A stretch of DNA of 64,000 nt from Ischnura elegans (taxonomy: Eukaryota > Arthropoda > Insecta > Odonata > Coenagrionidae). This document shows, piece after piece, positions 45,608-58,043 of the stretch. Under the pieces are notes generated by a model that searched no databases, had not been told where the DNA came from, and was given only the letters and a program-made list of their open reading frames with translations. The stretch spans positions 46,605,812 to 46,669,811 of the forward strand of contig NC_060259.1 in the NCBI RefSeq assembly GCF_921293095.1. Reading direction: 5' to 3'. The translations under genes and the position numbers were made by a program. Each line of letters opens with the position of its first letter. Positions within the stretch are counted from its first letter, which is position 1.

Positions 45608-48422
45608 GGTGATCCCAAATCATTACGGTGAGTGCATTTGTAAATTTTTCACAAATAATAATTCAATTTTGTATTCTGAGAACATTTTATAGGAATTTTT
45701 CATCACTTTAAATGTGTATTTCAAGTTTTTTTCAATTGTATGATAAATATTTTTTGAACAAACTGTATTTAAAAGAGGAGAATCGTCGATTTTTTCGATT
45801 AATTGAACTTACGAATTTCGATTAAAAATTGAACCAACGAAAAATCGATTTTGGCCCATATTTTTCCATCACCATTCTCTGGCCCACCTGCCGCCGCCGG
45901 TTAGCTCGGGTGCCCTCCACACCATTAGCCCACAACGGTAGCCGAAAAATGGAAAAGACACTCTGCCTCCACTTCGGCGGCCCATTTAACGGGAGCAGCG
46001 AAATATTCGGGGGGCCGGGAAAGCATTTAGGATGCGAGCGCATCCATCTTGTCCTGCCGTTCAGAGAAACACTCATTTCTCATAAAATGGATGTGCTCGA
46101 AACACGTTGGTATTCTTTTTATTTCCGGAAATTCCTCAAATTTTCTCCCTCCCAGGCGTTTATTTATGTCTGCTTGGGCCAATTCATTGGAATGCCCTCT
46201 GATGAGTTTGAGTCTCCATCGCTCTCGAGCATAGTTAAGAGGTAGAGGCAGAATTTAATGATTAAACTAAACCCTTTACAGTGCAGCGATATTATTTGTA
46301 TGCGGGCGAATTCGTTGTAAGGCAGGCGTAATTGTGACAAAGGTATACGATGTATCCTATTTCTAAGTAAATTTGGAAGGTCAGGTGATTATATCGCGGC
46401 TGAAAAATTAGGTAATACTTAATATAAATGACCAAAAAATCTGACAACTATTATCTTCTCCGTTTGATTCAAATAATAATGTCTCTGCATTATTTTCAAT
46501 CCGGTTATGAATTCGATATTTGAACGTCCCATCCACATGCGGCAACTTTATATAAGCTGCTCTATTTAGTCCATTATTTTTAATAGCTCCTTGTTCAATT
46601 TTAATAGTTCTTGGCATCATATTATTATTGGCCCCGGTTGTTATGAAATAAGTTTTTCTTGAGGAAATATTTATTTTGCTACGGTTTTAATATAGTAAAT
46701 CTTAAAATTTGGGCAAGTATACCAATGCCATGAATAACAGTGCAGTGATTTAGAACGATTTATTCTAAGAAATCTGATTCTTACTATAATATGAAGAAAT
46801 TATAATAAAGTGCCATGTAAAAAATTATTTACAATAGGAATTAAAAATCAAGCTATTTTAAGTAAAATCGGGATAAATGGAAATCACGGGCTTACGCTGA
46901 TGAAAGGCCTGGATAAACCTCTTCAATGCCACCTTTCCTTGCTTGGCATCATGAGTGACGACTAAAATCTATTGAAATATTATGAGAAGAGGCAAATTGT
47001 GTTTATTAACAGCGCTGAGAACACATTCCGTTATACAGGGTTCAATGAAATGCTTTCTATCTACTTTCAAAGTCAAGGTCACTTTATTGTAATAGCTCGG
47101 AATGTGGAGGATACTAACTAATTTTGAAACTATTTTTCCCCGAAGAGTGAGCTTTTTGGGTAAAGATCGCGTTTAATGGTAGGTTATTTGACTGACGGGA
47201 TGGCCTCGGCATATAGTAGAATAGAACTTTTAGTTCCAGTGGCAATTTAGCAATGAAATTCGAAGAATAGAAGTTGACAAAAACACTCGGAAAAATCATG
47301 TTTTTGTGGAGGACTCCTGTTGGAAGAGAGTGCCTTAGCACTCGCTAACTTTTTTCACTTGAAAGTGGAATTGATTTAAGATATTTAACGAGTGAGAAGC
47401 TCTATTTTCAATGTAAGAATCAGAATTGTATACCATGATTTTCCAAAGATTGTTAATTAATGAGCATTAACGAGCATTAATGGTGGAGAAATGAGAAAGT
47501 AGCATAAATATAGCTGGTTGCTGCGTTTTCATCGAGGAGAGCCCAGAGAATACCCGCGTATTTTGAGGAGTGGATGTCAGGAAATTTTTTTTCATCCGTA
47601 TTGAAACTTATAGATGATAAGGACTGAGGAAGAAAGAAAAACTGGGAATAATCATTGGTTGCCATCAATTCGCTCTAATTGGCATTTGTCGATTTGTCAC
47701 AGTGCGGACGAAGTGAGTTTGCGTTCTTAACCCTGCGCAAATAAAGATGGCACTTCTAACAATAAGTACATTTCGAATTACTACCTGACCCGGCGAACCT
47801 CGTACCACCTGATATTCAATGAACATTTTAGGTATACCATTAATAAATTAAGATAGGGTGTGTAGATTTGAATACTTTTTGACTAATTGTAATAAAATGC
47901 GCAAAAAATTCATTTAAACTACAAAAATAAGTATTACAATGTCTTGTTAGAAAGTCATTTCCTTTATTCGATCTACATATGATACACGCATGTACCCGCG
48001 GGTATTTTTCAATGAATTTTCTTATTTTTATGTTATAACTTTGGAGACTGTAGACATTGTGGTATTATAAAATATCTAATAAAGTTAAAATATTATCTAT
48101 TCAATTGTTGACCAATTTGTATTTTTCACCGTAAAAAATGTTTTCAATCCCTAACCTGTGGCGCAAACTAGCCACTTCTTGCGCTAAGTTTAAGCAACGC
48201 TAGACCGTTACTTTTAACGTTATGGCCCTTTACTACATAAGTATATAAGGGCCTTGCCAAACGCTTAATATATCCTGAGGATAGACCATAGGGAACACCA
48301 TTAATATGTCATGACTCGTGGCGCGCTGGTTATAATTCGGTTCGGAAATGTGCAATGCGTAAAAGTACCCCGAGATGCCCTTCACATTCAACTTTATTCT
48401 CTGAAGTCGAGTACCTTCTGAT
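45608..48422. other. Non-coding; repeat-like phrase at 47785
   Basis: A GC-rich patch at 45880-46060 opens a 138-codon plus frame (45829-46245) and an 84-codon minus frame; neither is recognisable. At 47785-47815, TGACCCGGCGAACCTCGTAC resembles a phrase common in insect dispersed repeats, and CACAGCCGTTCTCGAG at about 49238 may be its usual downstream partner. The family is not identified. Confidence 0.35.
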
Positions 48423-48522
48423 AAACAGCAGTTTTGTTTTGTAATCAGGAACAAGAAAAAATGAAGCGGTTGTTTTACTAACGCGTGAACATGGCACATA
48501 TATTCGACCATGAGAAAAACAA
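48423..48522 (-). pseudogene. Helitron helicase fragment (copy 1)
   Basis: Minus-strand translation from about 48522 down reads CFSHGRIYVPCSRVSKTTAS and continues FFLVPDYKT. This is the Pif1-type helicase motif VI region of Helitron Rep/helicase proteins, normally CFSHGQLYVACSRVG. About 33 codons remain. A matching piece occurs at 50751-50851. Confidence 0.7.
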
Positions 48523-50654
48523 TGGTTTTTAGATTCTTACCACAAACACTAACCTAGTGGATTGTTCTCATGTTCATCATGAATGCAACACGAATTGGAA
48601 ATAGATTTGTCAATAGCAAGCCGATAGATTTGAAAGAATGCAGAATATAAACGATTTGACTCTGAATTATCATTTTTAAGCCATCCACATGTTCCTTATT
48701 AGCCTCCAAAATTGCTTGATCACTCAACCATTTGGTATTTTTGTGGCTATCAATCAATTTGGGAACAATTTGTTGATGAGCTCATCTTTCAATGAAAAGA
48801 AGTTACATTAATTCCAAGGAAATGAAATCAATCTCCTCCATTCGACGGCAGGTACACTATCATTACCGAGAGTCAACAAGTGCTCGGAGATTTTTTTATA
48901 CACACGGTAGCAACGTGTTTGTTGAAGGCTCAACTCGAGCTGAGCTTTCCTCAAATTAAATGACTTTAATATTATTATTCTAATATTTTTAACATTATTT
49001 GACCATTAAACTCTCTGATTGATAGTTTTTAATATTGCTACGAAGCTAAGTCATTAAATTGGTAAAAACAAAACCAATCATCTAGTTTTGACCGGCTTGA
49101 CAGCTTTTGCAAACCAACTCTTAAAAAAAACCTAAGATCAAGATTAGTTTTTTGTGAACTTTCACTATTTTTTGTTGCTTCTTGTGTTATCCGGGACTGA
49201 GATGTATCCAAATCCCTAAATATCATTTAAATCGGCACAGCCGTTCTCGAGTTATAAATGGTGTCACAAACACGATTATCGACTTTGTTCTTTACATATA
49301 GAAGATAGTTTTCAAGATTCATCGCTTGAATGCATTAATGCGTTCATCTTGATAATTACTGTGTATATCAATTTATGCAGCCATGTCCGAGAAAATATTT
49401 AGCCAAAATTAACGTGAAATGTTGTGTTTTTGAGATTTTTACTAAATGCATACTAAATTAGGTAAAATAAGGTATTTTATTTCGCTAGTTGACATGAGTG
49501 AAAATAACCATGACTACCGGATATTGATTCATATGAAGGACATATGAAGGTAGCTAACTCTTTGGCCTCCATTATTAGCGGAATAAGAGGGGAATCATAT
49601 TTAACTGTGATAGTACAGTAGTAACAAGTATGGATGCTAGACCCACCTGAGCAATAGGGTTTTCCGAACCATGGAAAGCCTAACGCGAGGCATTTTTTCC
49701 TTTTATTTTTAACAGAATATTAGTCAAGGAAATTTTTTTTAATTTTACTCATCTGTACTTCATCTAGGTCAGATTTCAGTCACTGTATTTCCGGAAAACA
49801 TAAGGGCCTGCAGAGAGATGATTGATACCCTATACATTTTTATTCATAAAAAATATGCATCGTCCAATCACATCTTGCTGGCTTTACCTCAATTCATGGA
49901 TTCAAATAATCAGTATCATCCTCTAACCTCTTGTTGTTATATCTTAGAAGAGAAATTTAAAAGCTGTTCCCGCATTGTATCCGTCAGTTTATTCTCGACA
50001 GCTTGGAGTCCATAGTAGATTTAACCAAATGAATGGTACCTATTTTAATGATTTCTTTATACAAATTTCTTCAACAAGTGACTGATTTAGTCTCTTATTT
50101 AATTTTTCATGTATCCTTAACCTGGAAAGTGAAGTTATGCCATTAAAACAGCCATTGAAGTAAAATGATCGCCTACTAATGCGTTTCTCATCGGGAATAC
50201 TCAAATTCCTGGAAATTGCGGGGACATCCGCAGTTTTTCAGAAGAGGTCTTTTTTCTTCTGAAGTGTTCCTCGGCGTGAATTGTGAGCCCGAAAATTCAG
50301 TTCGGTCTTTCACATTTCAAGTATTTTTATTTGCGCTCTTGCATTCAAAATTGGATTTTTTCGACGTTTTCCCAAATGTCTTCCATTTCGAGCCGAGAAT
50401 CCTTCTTGAGCATTAGTTGGGTTAGAGCACTTAGGCTGTCCGTGTAATTAAAATTTTGACCTTGATGAAATTTATTTTTTCCATTAAATTGATCAAGAAT
50501 GCTTCAATTGTTCCATTAGAGAGTTGCAAGTCGTTAAAAATGAAATATTTTTTGCGTTTTGACGGAAAAATCCTTAATAATATCCGTGTGCCAAAATTCG
50601 TATTTAATTTTTGAATTCAAAGGGAAGAATACACGCTAAATGGAGAACAGCAAG
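48523..50654. other. Non-coding, nothing recognised
   Basis: No supported gene. CACAGCCGTTCTCGAGTT (about 49238) is a familiar insect-repeat phrase of uncertain family. A short CATATGAAGG doublet lies near 49535. Confidence 0.35.
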
Positions 50655-50956
50655 CAGAGATGGTGATATATTTAGGAACATTTAAGTTTTTCCCTCATTT
50701 CTATGAAGAGCTTGGTTATTTTTTTTACTTAAGTAATTTATGTTGAAGATATACAGCAGTTATGTTTTGTAATCAGGAGCAAGAAAAAATAAAGCAGATG
50801 TTTTACTAACACGTGAACGTGGCACATATATATGACCATAAGAAAAACAGCGGAACATCAAGCGTAAATAATGATATATTTAGGTACGTTTAAGTTTTAT
50901 CCTCATTTCTATGTGGAGGTAGATTATTTTTTTACGTAAGTAAGTCATGTTGAAAA
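50655..50956. repeat. Direct repeats flanking a Helitron helicase fragment
   Basis: A roughly 92-bp segment at 50655-50746 (GTGATATATTTAGGAAC..., TTCTATGAAGAGC..., TTTATGTTGAAG) recurs at 50863-50956 with changes, offset about 208 bp. The helicase fragment lies between them. This suggests partial tandem duplication of a Helitron end. Confidence 0.8.
50751..50851 (-). pseudogene. Helitron helicase fragment (copy 2)
   Basis: Minus-strand translation reads CFSYGHIYVPRSRVSKTSAL then FFLAPDYKT and a stop. Homologous to copy 1 at 48423-48522 (nucleotide identity near 88 percent by eye), with the key motif VI Cys changed to Arg (PCSRV to PRSRV). Non-functional. Confidence 0.7.
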
Positions 50957-51559
50957 ACACTCATATCAGGTCAAAAAAATTGAAATTAAAATCCGTGGAA
51001 TCAGAGGATTTGACAAACATGACATAGACCGCAAAGATACAATCTATTTTGAGTTATAACAGGTAAAATATTTTGATATCCACATTTAAATTACTTATTT
51101 TTATTTTTTAATTAAGTAATATCAATCTTATTTTTCACCAAGAAACAGGAGTTTGCAAATATCGTTGCTAGGATTGCGTTTTGCACGGATAAAATAGTAT
51201 TTTACCTGATATGTTCCCTCCATTTACTTTCTCCCCTACCCCCTTAAGCAGCCGTTTTATTTGACACCGAATAATTTCCGAGATACTTGGTCTTTGCCGA
51301 ATCTGACATGTATTCATTAGACGGGGTAGGCCAACTATTATTGATCGACTTCCTAAATGAGTGATTGATTTCTTTGGAAATTAAATGAATTATTAGTTTG
51401 AAAATAATTTATCTATCTTATTGTCGGATGGCCTTTTAAATTTAGTTAAATTTTGAAGCACGTACATATCCAGGTTAGTTTCTAGGTTATATTGGATAAA
51501 TTTTAGACTTCTGGAATGTCGTTGGTTCTTCTTCGAGGGCTACTACTGAGGCAGAAGCG
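50957..51559. other. Non-coding, nothing recognised
   Basis: AT-rich, no supported feature. Confidence 0.4.
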
Positions 51560-52830
51560 TTTTAATAATTGTCACAATTCACTACGGGGACGCATAGCGT
51601 AGTCGGAATGAAAATTTTATTGCACAAAAATATACGATCTAACTTTTACGTTGTTAACCAATTGATACCAACACTCGAAATGAAAATAGAATTATTCCGA
51701 TATTTGAATATTCGGAATAATTCCGATCATTGTAAACAACGCATTTATTCAGTGGCAACTTCCGATAGGAAAGATGCTGGAAGAGGAGAAGACATTGGGG
51801 ACCTTGGTATTGATCGGAATTATTACCATCGGTTTCAATTCCAAATGGGATCGTATCGAATCGAACAATCGTATGGGATTTTTGTATAGAATATTTTTTT
51901 ACCCCGTTGACTCACTTTGGCGACTCGTACCGTTGTCGGAATGAAAATTTTCAAGCAAAATAAAAACAATCGCGTTGCCTACAAATCGAAATCGACAAAT
52001 CGAAACGAAAACCGATCGGAATAATTCCGATCACTAACATTCACGTCAACCTTTTAGGCTACTTTGCTAAGTCGAGCAACTTCTCGAATAATAAGTGTCA
52101 TTTACTACTTCTGCACTGATAATTCGTTTTTTCCTTGTATTAAGAAGCGGCTATTCAGTCATTTCTGTAATTACCATATTAAAATGGTTATTTTCATTGA
52201 ATCATATTATATACCATTTTGGACGTGCCTCCCGGGTTTAGATTCATTGACACTTTTACGTTTTGAATGCCACACTTTCTTCGATAGCACTTTCTGTAGA
52301 ATGTTGTAGGAATGTTGCACGAAGAGAAGAAATTTTGGAGCTTAACATAAATCGGCATTATTTCAATCGGTTTAAATTGCAAAAGGTGATTCAAATTACG
52401 TGCAATGCAATGAAAACTTGTTGTTTAAGATATATTTCACCCCAAAGACTCACTACCGGGACTCAAACCGTTTCCAGAACGACGATTTTCAAGTGAAAAA
52501 ATATGCAATAATGTAGGAAACCAACCGAAATCAACGTCTGGAAATCAACACCAATCGAAATTGTTCCCATCATTGTCATATGCTGTTTTTACATTGATAA
52601 TGCGTTTTTTCTTTGCATTAAATAGTGGCTATGTATTCATTTCTGTAACTACGATATTAAGATGGTAATTTTCATTGAATCGCATTCTTTACTTTTTAGG
52701 ATGTGTCCCTAAGTTTTGGCTGATTGATACCTGTAAGTTTTGAATGCCACACTTTCTTCGGGGCACTTTCCGTGGGGAAAGTGTGGCCCCAGGAAATTGA
52801 GAAGACATTTGGGTGTTTCGTGAATACTCC
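51560..52830. repeat. Satellite-like tandem repeat, about 480-540-bp period
   Basis: Blocks recur in fixed order. TTTTGAATGCCACACTTTCTTC occurs at about 52260 and 52738 (offset about 478); a GAAGAGAAGA/GGAG block near 51780, 52317 and 52795; GACTCACT...GACTC near 51909 and 52448 (offset 539). The middle of the first full period carries extra copies of GGAATAATTCCGATCA, which is why the period varies. Two to three units, the outer ones partial. The 106-codon frame at 51569-51889 is inside the repeat and not called. Confidence 0.8.
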
Positions 52831-54400
52831 AGACCGTACAATATTTGGCTGCGTTGTATCCGAAATGGGAAAGCCGGGACAGAAGAGGAAGAGAGTGTGC
52901 CCCTGAAATCGCGGCGCTTGTATCTGGGAGCTATCACACGTGACCGGGTCTGCAATGTCGAGAGAGCGGAGACTTCTCTAGTGGGGATGGTGGGGGTCGG
53001 TCGCGGGCGAGATAGGAATTCGAATGCGGTGCGGGAGCTGGATGCGGGCGGGTTGGACAGACGATGTAGCCCGCATTGGAGTTACAACCCGATCCCTTCT
53101 GCCTATACCAACTCTCATACTTATACACACTATGCCTATGTGCACTACCAGAAGAGTTAACGAAATTGTATTAAAAGCAAATTTTCTTCTAATTCGTTTT
53201 CGGACTATTAAGTGATATAATCCATTTTTTATTGAAACCGACAATTAATTACCATTTTAAGGTCACCTTAGGTTGAAAATAAGAAAATCAATTTATAGTT
53301 CGCATTTTTGTATCGGTGTCAATACCCGATATTTCCAATGTTAAAATGTAAACTACAAATGTTAATTTCAATACTGTAATATAAAAATCTTTAACCGACA
53401 GTGGTTGGATACGTGAATATATTGCATTTTCACCAAGCCAGATCTGAAACGATTTTTTAACGATATTTTTCTCCTTTCATAGTTGATCCTTGTTGTTCCC
53501 ATGAAGTTGTTCACTATTTTTAGTATTTTTAAGTTTGAGGAACAGGCGGATTTCAAATATTTATTTCCTTTTAAATATCATGAATTATTCACCACAAAAT
53601 ATGTTATCTTGTGAACATTGGTAGGACAAGAAGCTGTTTTGCTGTTAAAAATGAATATTCTGGAAATTTACGATTTTAGATGTACACCGTTCTAGTAAAC
53701 CTCTATAGTGATATTCTAGAGACATCTCCCCCCCAGCGTGAATATAAAAATTAAAAAAAAGGAATATAAGAATGCCTCCCCTTTCTTGTGGGTGAATTTA
53801 TGTACGGCAAAAAGATTGAGTGATCAGAATGAGATTAGACCTTTGATTCTCATATTCTGCGTTCGTCTTGGATTCGAAATGGTGGGGGCAAAATCCAATT
53901 TGTATACAGAGCCGTACTTCAGTCTCTTCCATGGAAGGCTATCACCCTGCCGCGATTATTCTCAATTGAGCTCCCCATGCCATTGGTCTCATGAACCCTT
54001 TGGGCCACCAATTCCCACTCCTCACCTTTGATCACCCTCTTGCCATCGCTCACGCCCTGCCAGTCTCACCCGAACCTCCAACCCCTCCGCTCGTCTTGAG
54101 CCAATCAATATACCAAGGAGAAAACATCTCGCCGCGCAGCGGACTTTAAGGAGCGTGGAATAAAACTGCGTCCATCGTGGTGCGTTCACGGCCAAAAGTT
54201 CATGAAGAGAATACTCACTAAAATTATCACTTTTTATCTTTTTGTTCAAAGTTTGATTTCCTGTGCCACAAAAAGATGAACTTTCGTCCAAAAAAATGTT
54301 AGAAGTCTTATTGTTAGTTTTGTTCTATTTTTAAGTCACCCCCAACAAGAAATTGCTATTTAGAGTTATAGTCATATAAAGGTACATCCCTGTTCTTTCT
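52831..54400. other. Non-coding; GC-rich patch 52860-53110
   Basis: The patch opens a 115-codon plus frame (52813-53160) and two minus frames of 64-88 codons, none recognisable. A second patch near 54030-54130 behaves the same way. No RNA gene or terminal repeat seen. Confidence 0.4.
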
Positions 54401-54523
54401 AAAGTCTTGTCCAACGTTCTTCAAAGATCTCAATCTGTATGATGGAACTCTATAGAGTAGTCTCGATGCTTGTAAGACTCTCTGAAGTCTTCTATGACTG
54501 TAATGAACTTTGTATTGCTTAAT

Positions 54524-54596
54524 AGAAGTGTCCAGAAAGCTCTAGAACATTCTCCAATTTTTAAGTATATAACTGAAAGTTTGTGCTCTTCTTGTT
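54524..54596 (+). promoter_or_regulatory. Heat-shock-element array plus TATA box
   Basis: Six contiguous 5-bp units at 54524-54553 read AGAAG TGTCC AGAAA GCTCT AGAAC ATTCT. nGAAn units alternate with nTTCn units in strict 5-bp phase; four are perfect and two have one mismatch. This is the layout bound by heat-shock factor trimers. TATATAA follows at 54566-54572, 13 bp downstream. The first ATG after a plausible start site is at 54658, opening the decayed gene below. HSF binding is inferred from the pattern. Confidence 0.6.
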
Positions 54597-54657
54597 ATTC
54601 TTATTCTTAATTTCTTATTAATTTGTTCCAAGTCTCCAACTACAATTTGAAATCATA

Positions 54658-55990
54658 ATGTCTCTTAAGATAAGTGTAACTCTATTGAAAGGAACAAGAA
54701 TATCTGGGAGAAGGATGTTACTCAATTTCAAGATTCACATAAGAACAGAACTGTGCCACTAGAAGAACAGTCCCCGAATTATAAAAGCAGGGTATCACTG
54801 AAAATCCAAGTTGTTGGCCGCTATATAACCCTTGAACCATCTATCAAAGGAGGGAAGGAACGAGTGAAAGAGATTATGAAAGTTGCAAGGTTGTGGCAAA
54901 AGAAATTAAATTTCTTACCTTTACCAAATCAAGTAGTACAATCCAAACTAGAACATTTGCTAAAACTTATGATGAATGTGTAAAGCGAGGAAAATACTAC
55001 TTATTGAGTGAAATATTTGATATAATAAAAGAAAATGGTTTATGACTCTGCAGTGAGGACTGAAAGTTATATCATTGATAGATTGAGAGCAATGAAAAAT
55101 TGGTTATACTACTGAAAAGGCAGCAAGTAATGAATCCATCCATCCAAAAGAAGAAAAATGAATTTTGCATCTACTTAATCAACAGCAACTGCAACAAAAA
55201 GTCAACTTGTGTATCAGAGATTGAGAGTGAATATCAAGAGTCTGAAGAAGAAGAATCCACAAGCACATGTAAGAAACACAGCAAATCCAAAACTGCTACC
55301 AAATTAGTCATATTTTTAAATTTATCAACCAGCAAAGCATCAGCAGTTTGTAAACAGCTATTTCAAGATGGGATTAATGTAGATATGCTTTCACAATCGA
55401 CTATTTACAAATCCACTAGTAAAGAAGCCATTTTATAAATGAATAAAACGCTACAGTTAGAAATATTTTAATTTCAAAACATTAATGGAAATTAGAATCA
55501 AAATGAATGGAAATTTTATGGAAAAGATGATTGTTAAGGACACTAAAAATGTGAATGCTGGAAAAAGAATGAAGTTGTTATTCAGTGTTAGCTGAAAAGA
55601 AACTTGAAAATCCACAATTCATTCATTGCCTGTCGGCACCAAGTTCTTGATCGAGTTCTTCGCTTAGTAATAGATAATGAAATTCGAGAAAACGAGACAT
55701 CTCCCAACAACGAATATCCATTTACTCCGGAACTTGTTTAATAATTATGAACAGTTAAAAATTAATTTTAAAAATGGCAAAGAAGATATTACTGAATCAG
55801 CAGAATGACGTGATGATATGAAATTCCTACTTCACTTAAATCGGGTTTTCGTATTTTATGAAGAAACTGGAAGATTTCATTATTAAAGTTTCAGAAAATA
55901 CCTAATTTAAGTAATGCCAGGTGGAATTCCCGAGAATACTAGCTCTTTTGTCATTTATTCTTTCACCAGGAAAAAAAACTCGCTACTCAA
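54658..55990 (+). pseudogene. Decayed transposase-like gene
   Basis: Plus-strand coding remains in several frames with many stops. Recognisable pieces: VARLWQKKLNFLPLPNQVVQ (54880-54950), a basic/acidic stretch near 55200-55300, RVLRLVIDNEIRENETS (about 55650-55700), TESAEWRDDMKFLLHLNRVF-like text (about 55790-55850; Trp replaced by a stop) and a final ARWNSRAILALLSF-like block (about 55920-55960). The order resembles an uncharacterised arthropod transposon protein family I remember from insect and spider genomes, with a WQKARIP N-terminal block and a late ARWMAKAxYxLKxFLF block. I cannot name the superfamily. The gene is dead. Confidence 0.5.
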
Positions 55991-58043
55991 AACTTGTACA
56001 TTAATCTCTTACAGCTGGGCAGATCCAGTGGGGTAGCCATGAATAACGTCCGGGGGGAAGGGGAACGGGGGAAAGCTCGAAACCAGGGAGGGAAAATTTT
56101 GAAAAACAGAGTACTAAGTAAAAGGTTTTAAACTACTTTTTAAACTTTTTATGATCAAAACAACTTTATTTGCCAAAAATCTTTTATAAATTCATGATTT
56201 TTCAATGTTTTGTTTTCTTTTACAAAGGAAAGTATTTGTGTTTAAAACATCGGTGGTGTGGGTTGGCGGGACCCCCTAGCCACTGGGCAGATGTGTCTTT
56301 TTCTTTACTTATGAACAAAAGCTCATTAATTTGTAGCACAGGAACATGGGGTTACAAAAAAGTCATAACCCTAATACTCACTCATTATGGTATCACAATA
56401 TATAAGGTCTGCTACGGCTGCTGATATGACATTCACAGGAGTTCAAGGTTTTTTTTGGTGTAAGGTTTTAAAACGTTGCGTACTGATGGCGAGAATTCTC
56501 GTAATTTTTTCCGAGCGTTCTGGACGGGAAGAAGGGTCGTCATAAAAGTGGGTCAACTTAGAAAATTTTAAAGCATAATATAGATGTTTGATATACGTTT
56601 TCAGTTTTTGTTAGTTACTTATTATGAATGGAGGTATAGTTATGTTTGATTATGTGAATTTATATTTCAAGCATAAGCTTTTTAGCCATGCTTGAACTAA
56701 AGGCAGGTCGTCCAAAGTGGTACTGTTGTTATCACCACAGCAATCGACGGGGTAGTAAGTAGAAATGAAGACAATTATCCAATCAATTCAATAGTAATAT
56801 ATACATAGAGTCTTAAAGTATTGCCTTATATAAATTTTTCACCCATTGTAGCACGATTGTGGCTGAAAAAATATATAATAACATTAGTATATGTCTAATC
56901 AGTTTTTATTAACTCGGGTTCTGAGTCTTGTTTAAATTAGTCTTCAAAAAGCTTATTCATGGTAAATTCCGCGGGTTTTCTTATTTTCCTCCAGTACAAT
57001 GAATATTTTGTGTTTACTGTCATGTTGATGAAATGTATGCAATCAGCGCTCAGAACATTTATGGCGGGACTTAACGACTTGGCGCATTAATAGTCATTAC
57101 CACGAAAATTTGAAGTCTTTTCAGACAAAAAGCTAATTGTTTGCTATCCACGTAATTTAATTTATGCATACTTCTTCGAGCTTAAGTTTAATCAATGACT
57201 GTCCATCTTTATCTTTCGTTCTCCTGAGATATGGCTGCCAAAAAAAGGTGAATAGTTCAATTGTAATTATACAAAGTTCATATTAGATATCATGGGTGAA
57301 AGCGAACCAGGTATATTGAGAGGAGCATGAGTTTATGAATGAACTGGGACCAGATTATTTCCAGAAAGCTGCTCACAGGGGGAAGAATTGAAGTAGGCAA
57401 GGACGAGGTATATTTAAAACGGAAAATGAATAGCGATAAGCACGAATGCTAAGCAAATTCAAGTGATATGAGATTAGTTGTATTTACTTCGAAAATAACG
57501 TTTGTCATAGAATGCCAATTCCAAACTAGTAGCAAGATCACGCCGTCAGCTTGGCGTTAAATTCCATTTGGCCGTAAAATAATCGTGAGATGAACATCCA
57601 AAACTCCACTTAACTGTAAGAAATATTTAATTTGGAGAATACATTGAATCGTGCCAAGGAATTAAAGAAGGTTAAATCACCAGGCAGTCAGATATCAGTG
57701 CAAGCAATCCGTAAAGTACAGTATATATCAGTTAAACAACGCTCAACAAGTAACACGACTCAACAGGGCCGAATGGTTGCAATATGGATGCTAAATTTTA
57801 ATCTTGCCCGCGGAGCTCTCACACAGTGATAACCTTACGCGAAAATTCACTGGATTACCACTGGCTAGTCTGCTGTGTACTATTAAAAATACGGAGTACG
57901 TTATTATGTTAAAGATATTCTTAATATTTGTAGCAAAGTTGTAGTATCTGACAAGAAATATGAAAAATGAGCTTAATTAATTAGCTTGATTAGCCATAGC
58001 TTAGTTTTTTGTCTCAGTTTTAAAAACGTAGCTGCAGAAAAAT
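55991..58043. other. Non-coding, nothing recognised
   Basis: AT-rich apart from a G-rich patch near 56045-56100. CGACTCAACAGGG at about 57757 is shared with the SINE-adjacent sequence at 18815, but the following bases differ. The frame at 56170-56424 is unsupported. Confidence 0.4.

Noticed and set aside
45829..46245. 138-codon plus-strand ORF
   Set aside because: No recognisable domain; a GC-rich patch opens frames on both strands.
52813..53160. 115-codon plus-strand ORF
   Set aside because: GC-rich patch next to the tandem repeat; no domain, and opposite frames are open.
54298..54640. Solo LTR beginning TGTTAGAAG around the heat-shock promoter
   Set aside because: No matching CA-ending terminus, no 5-bp target duplication and no second copy were found.
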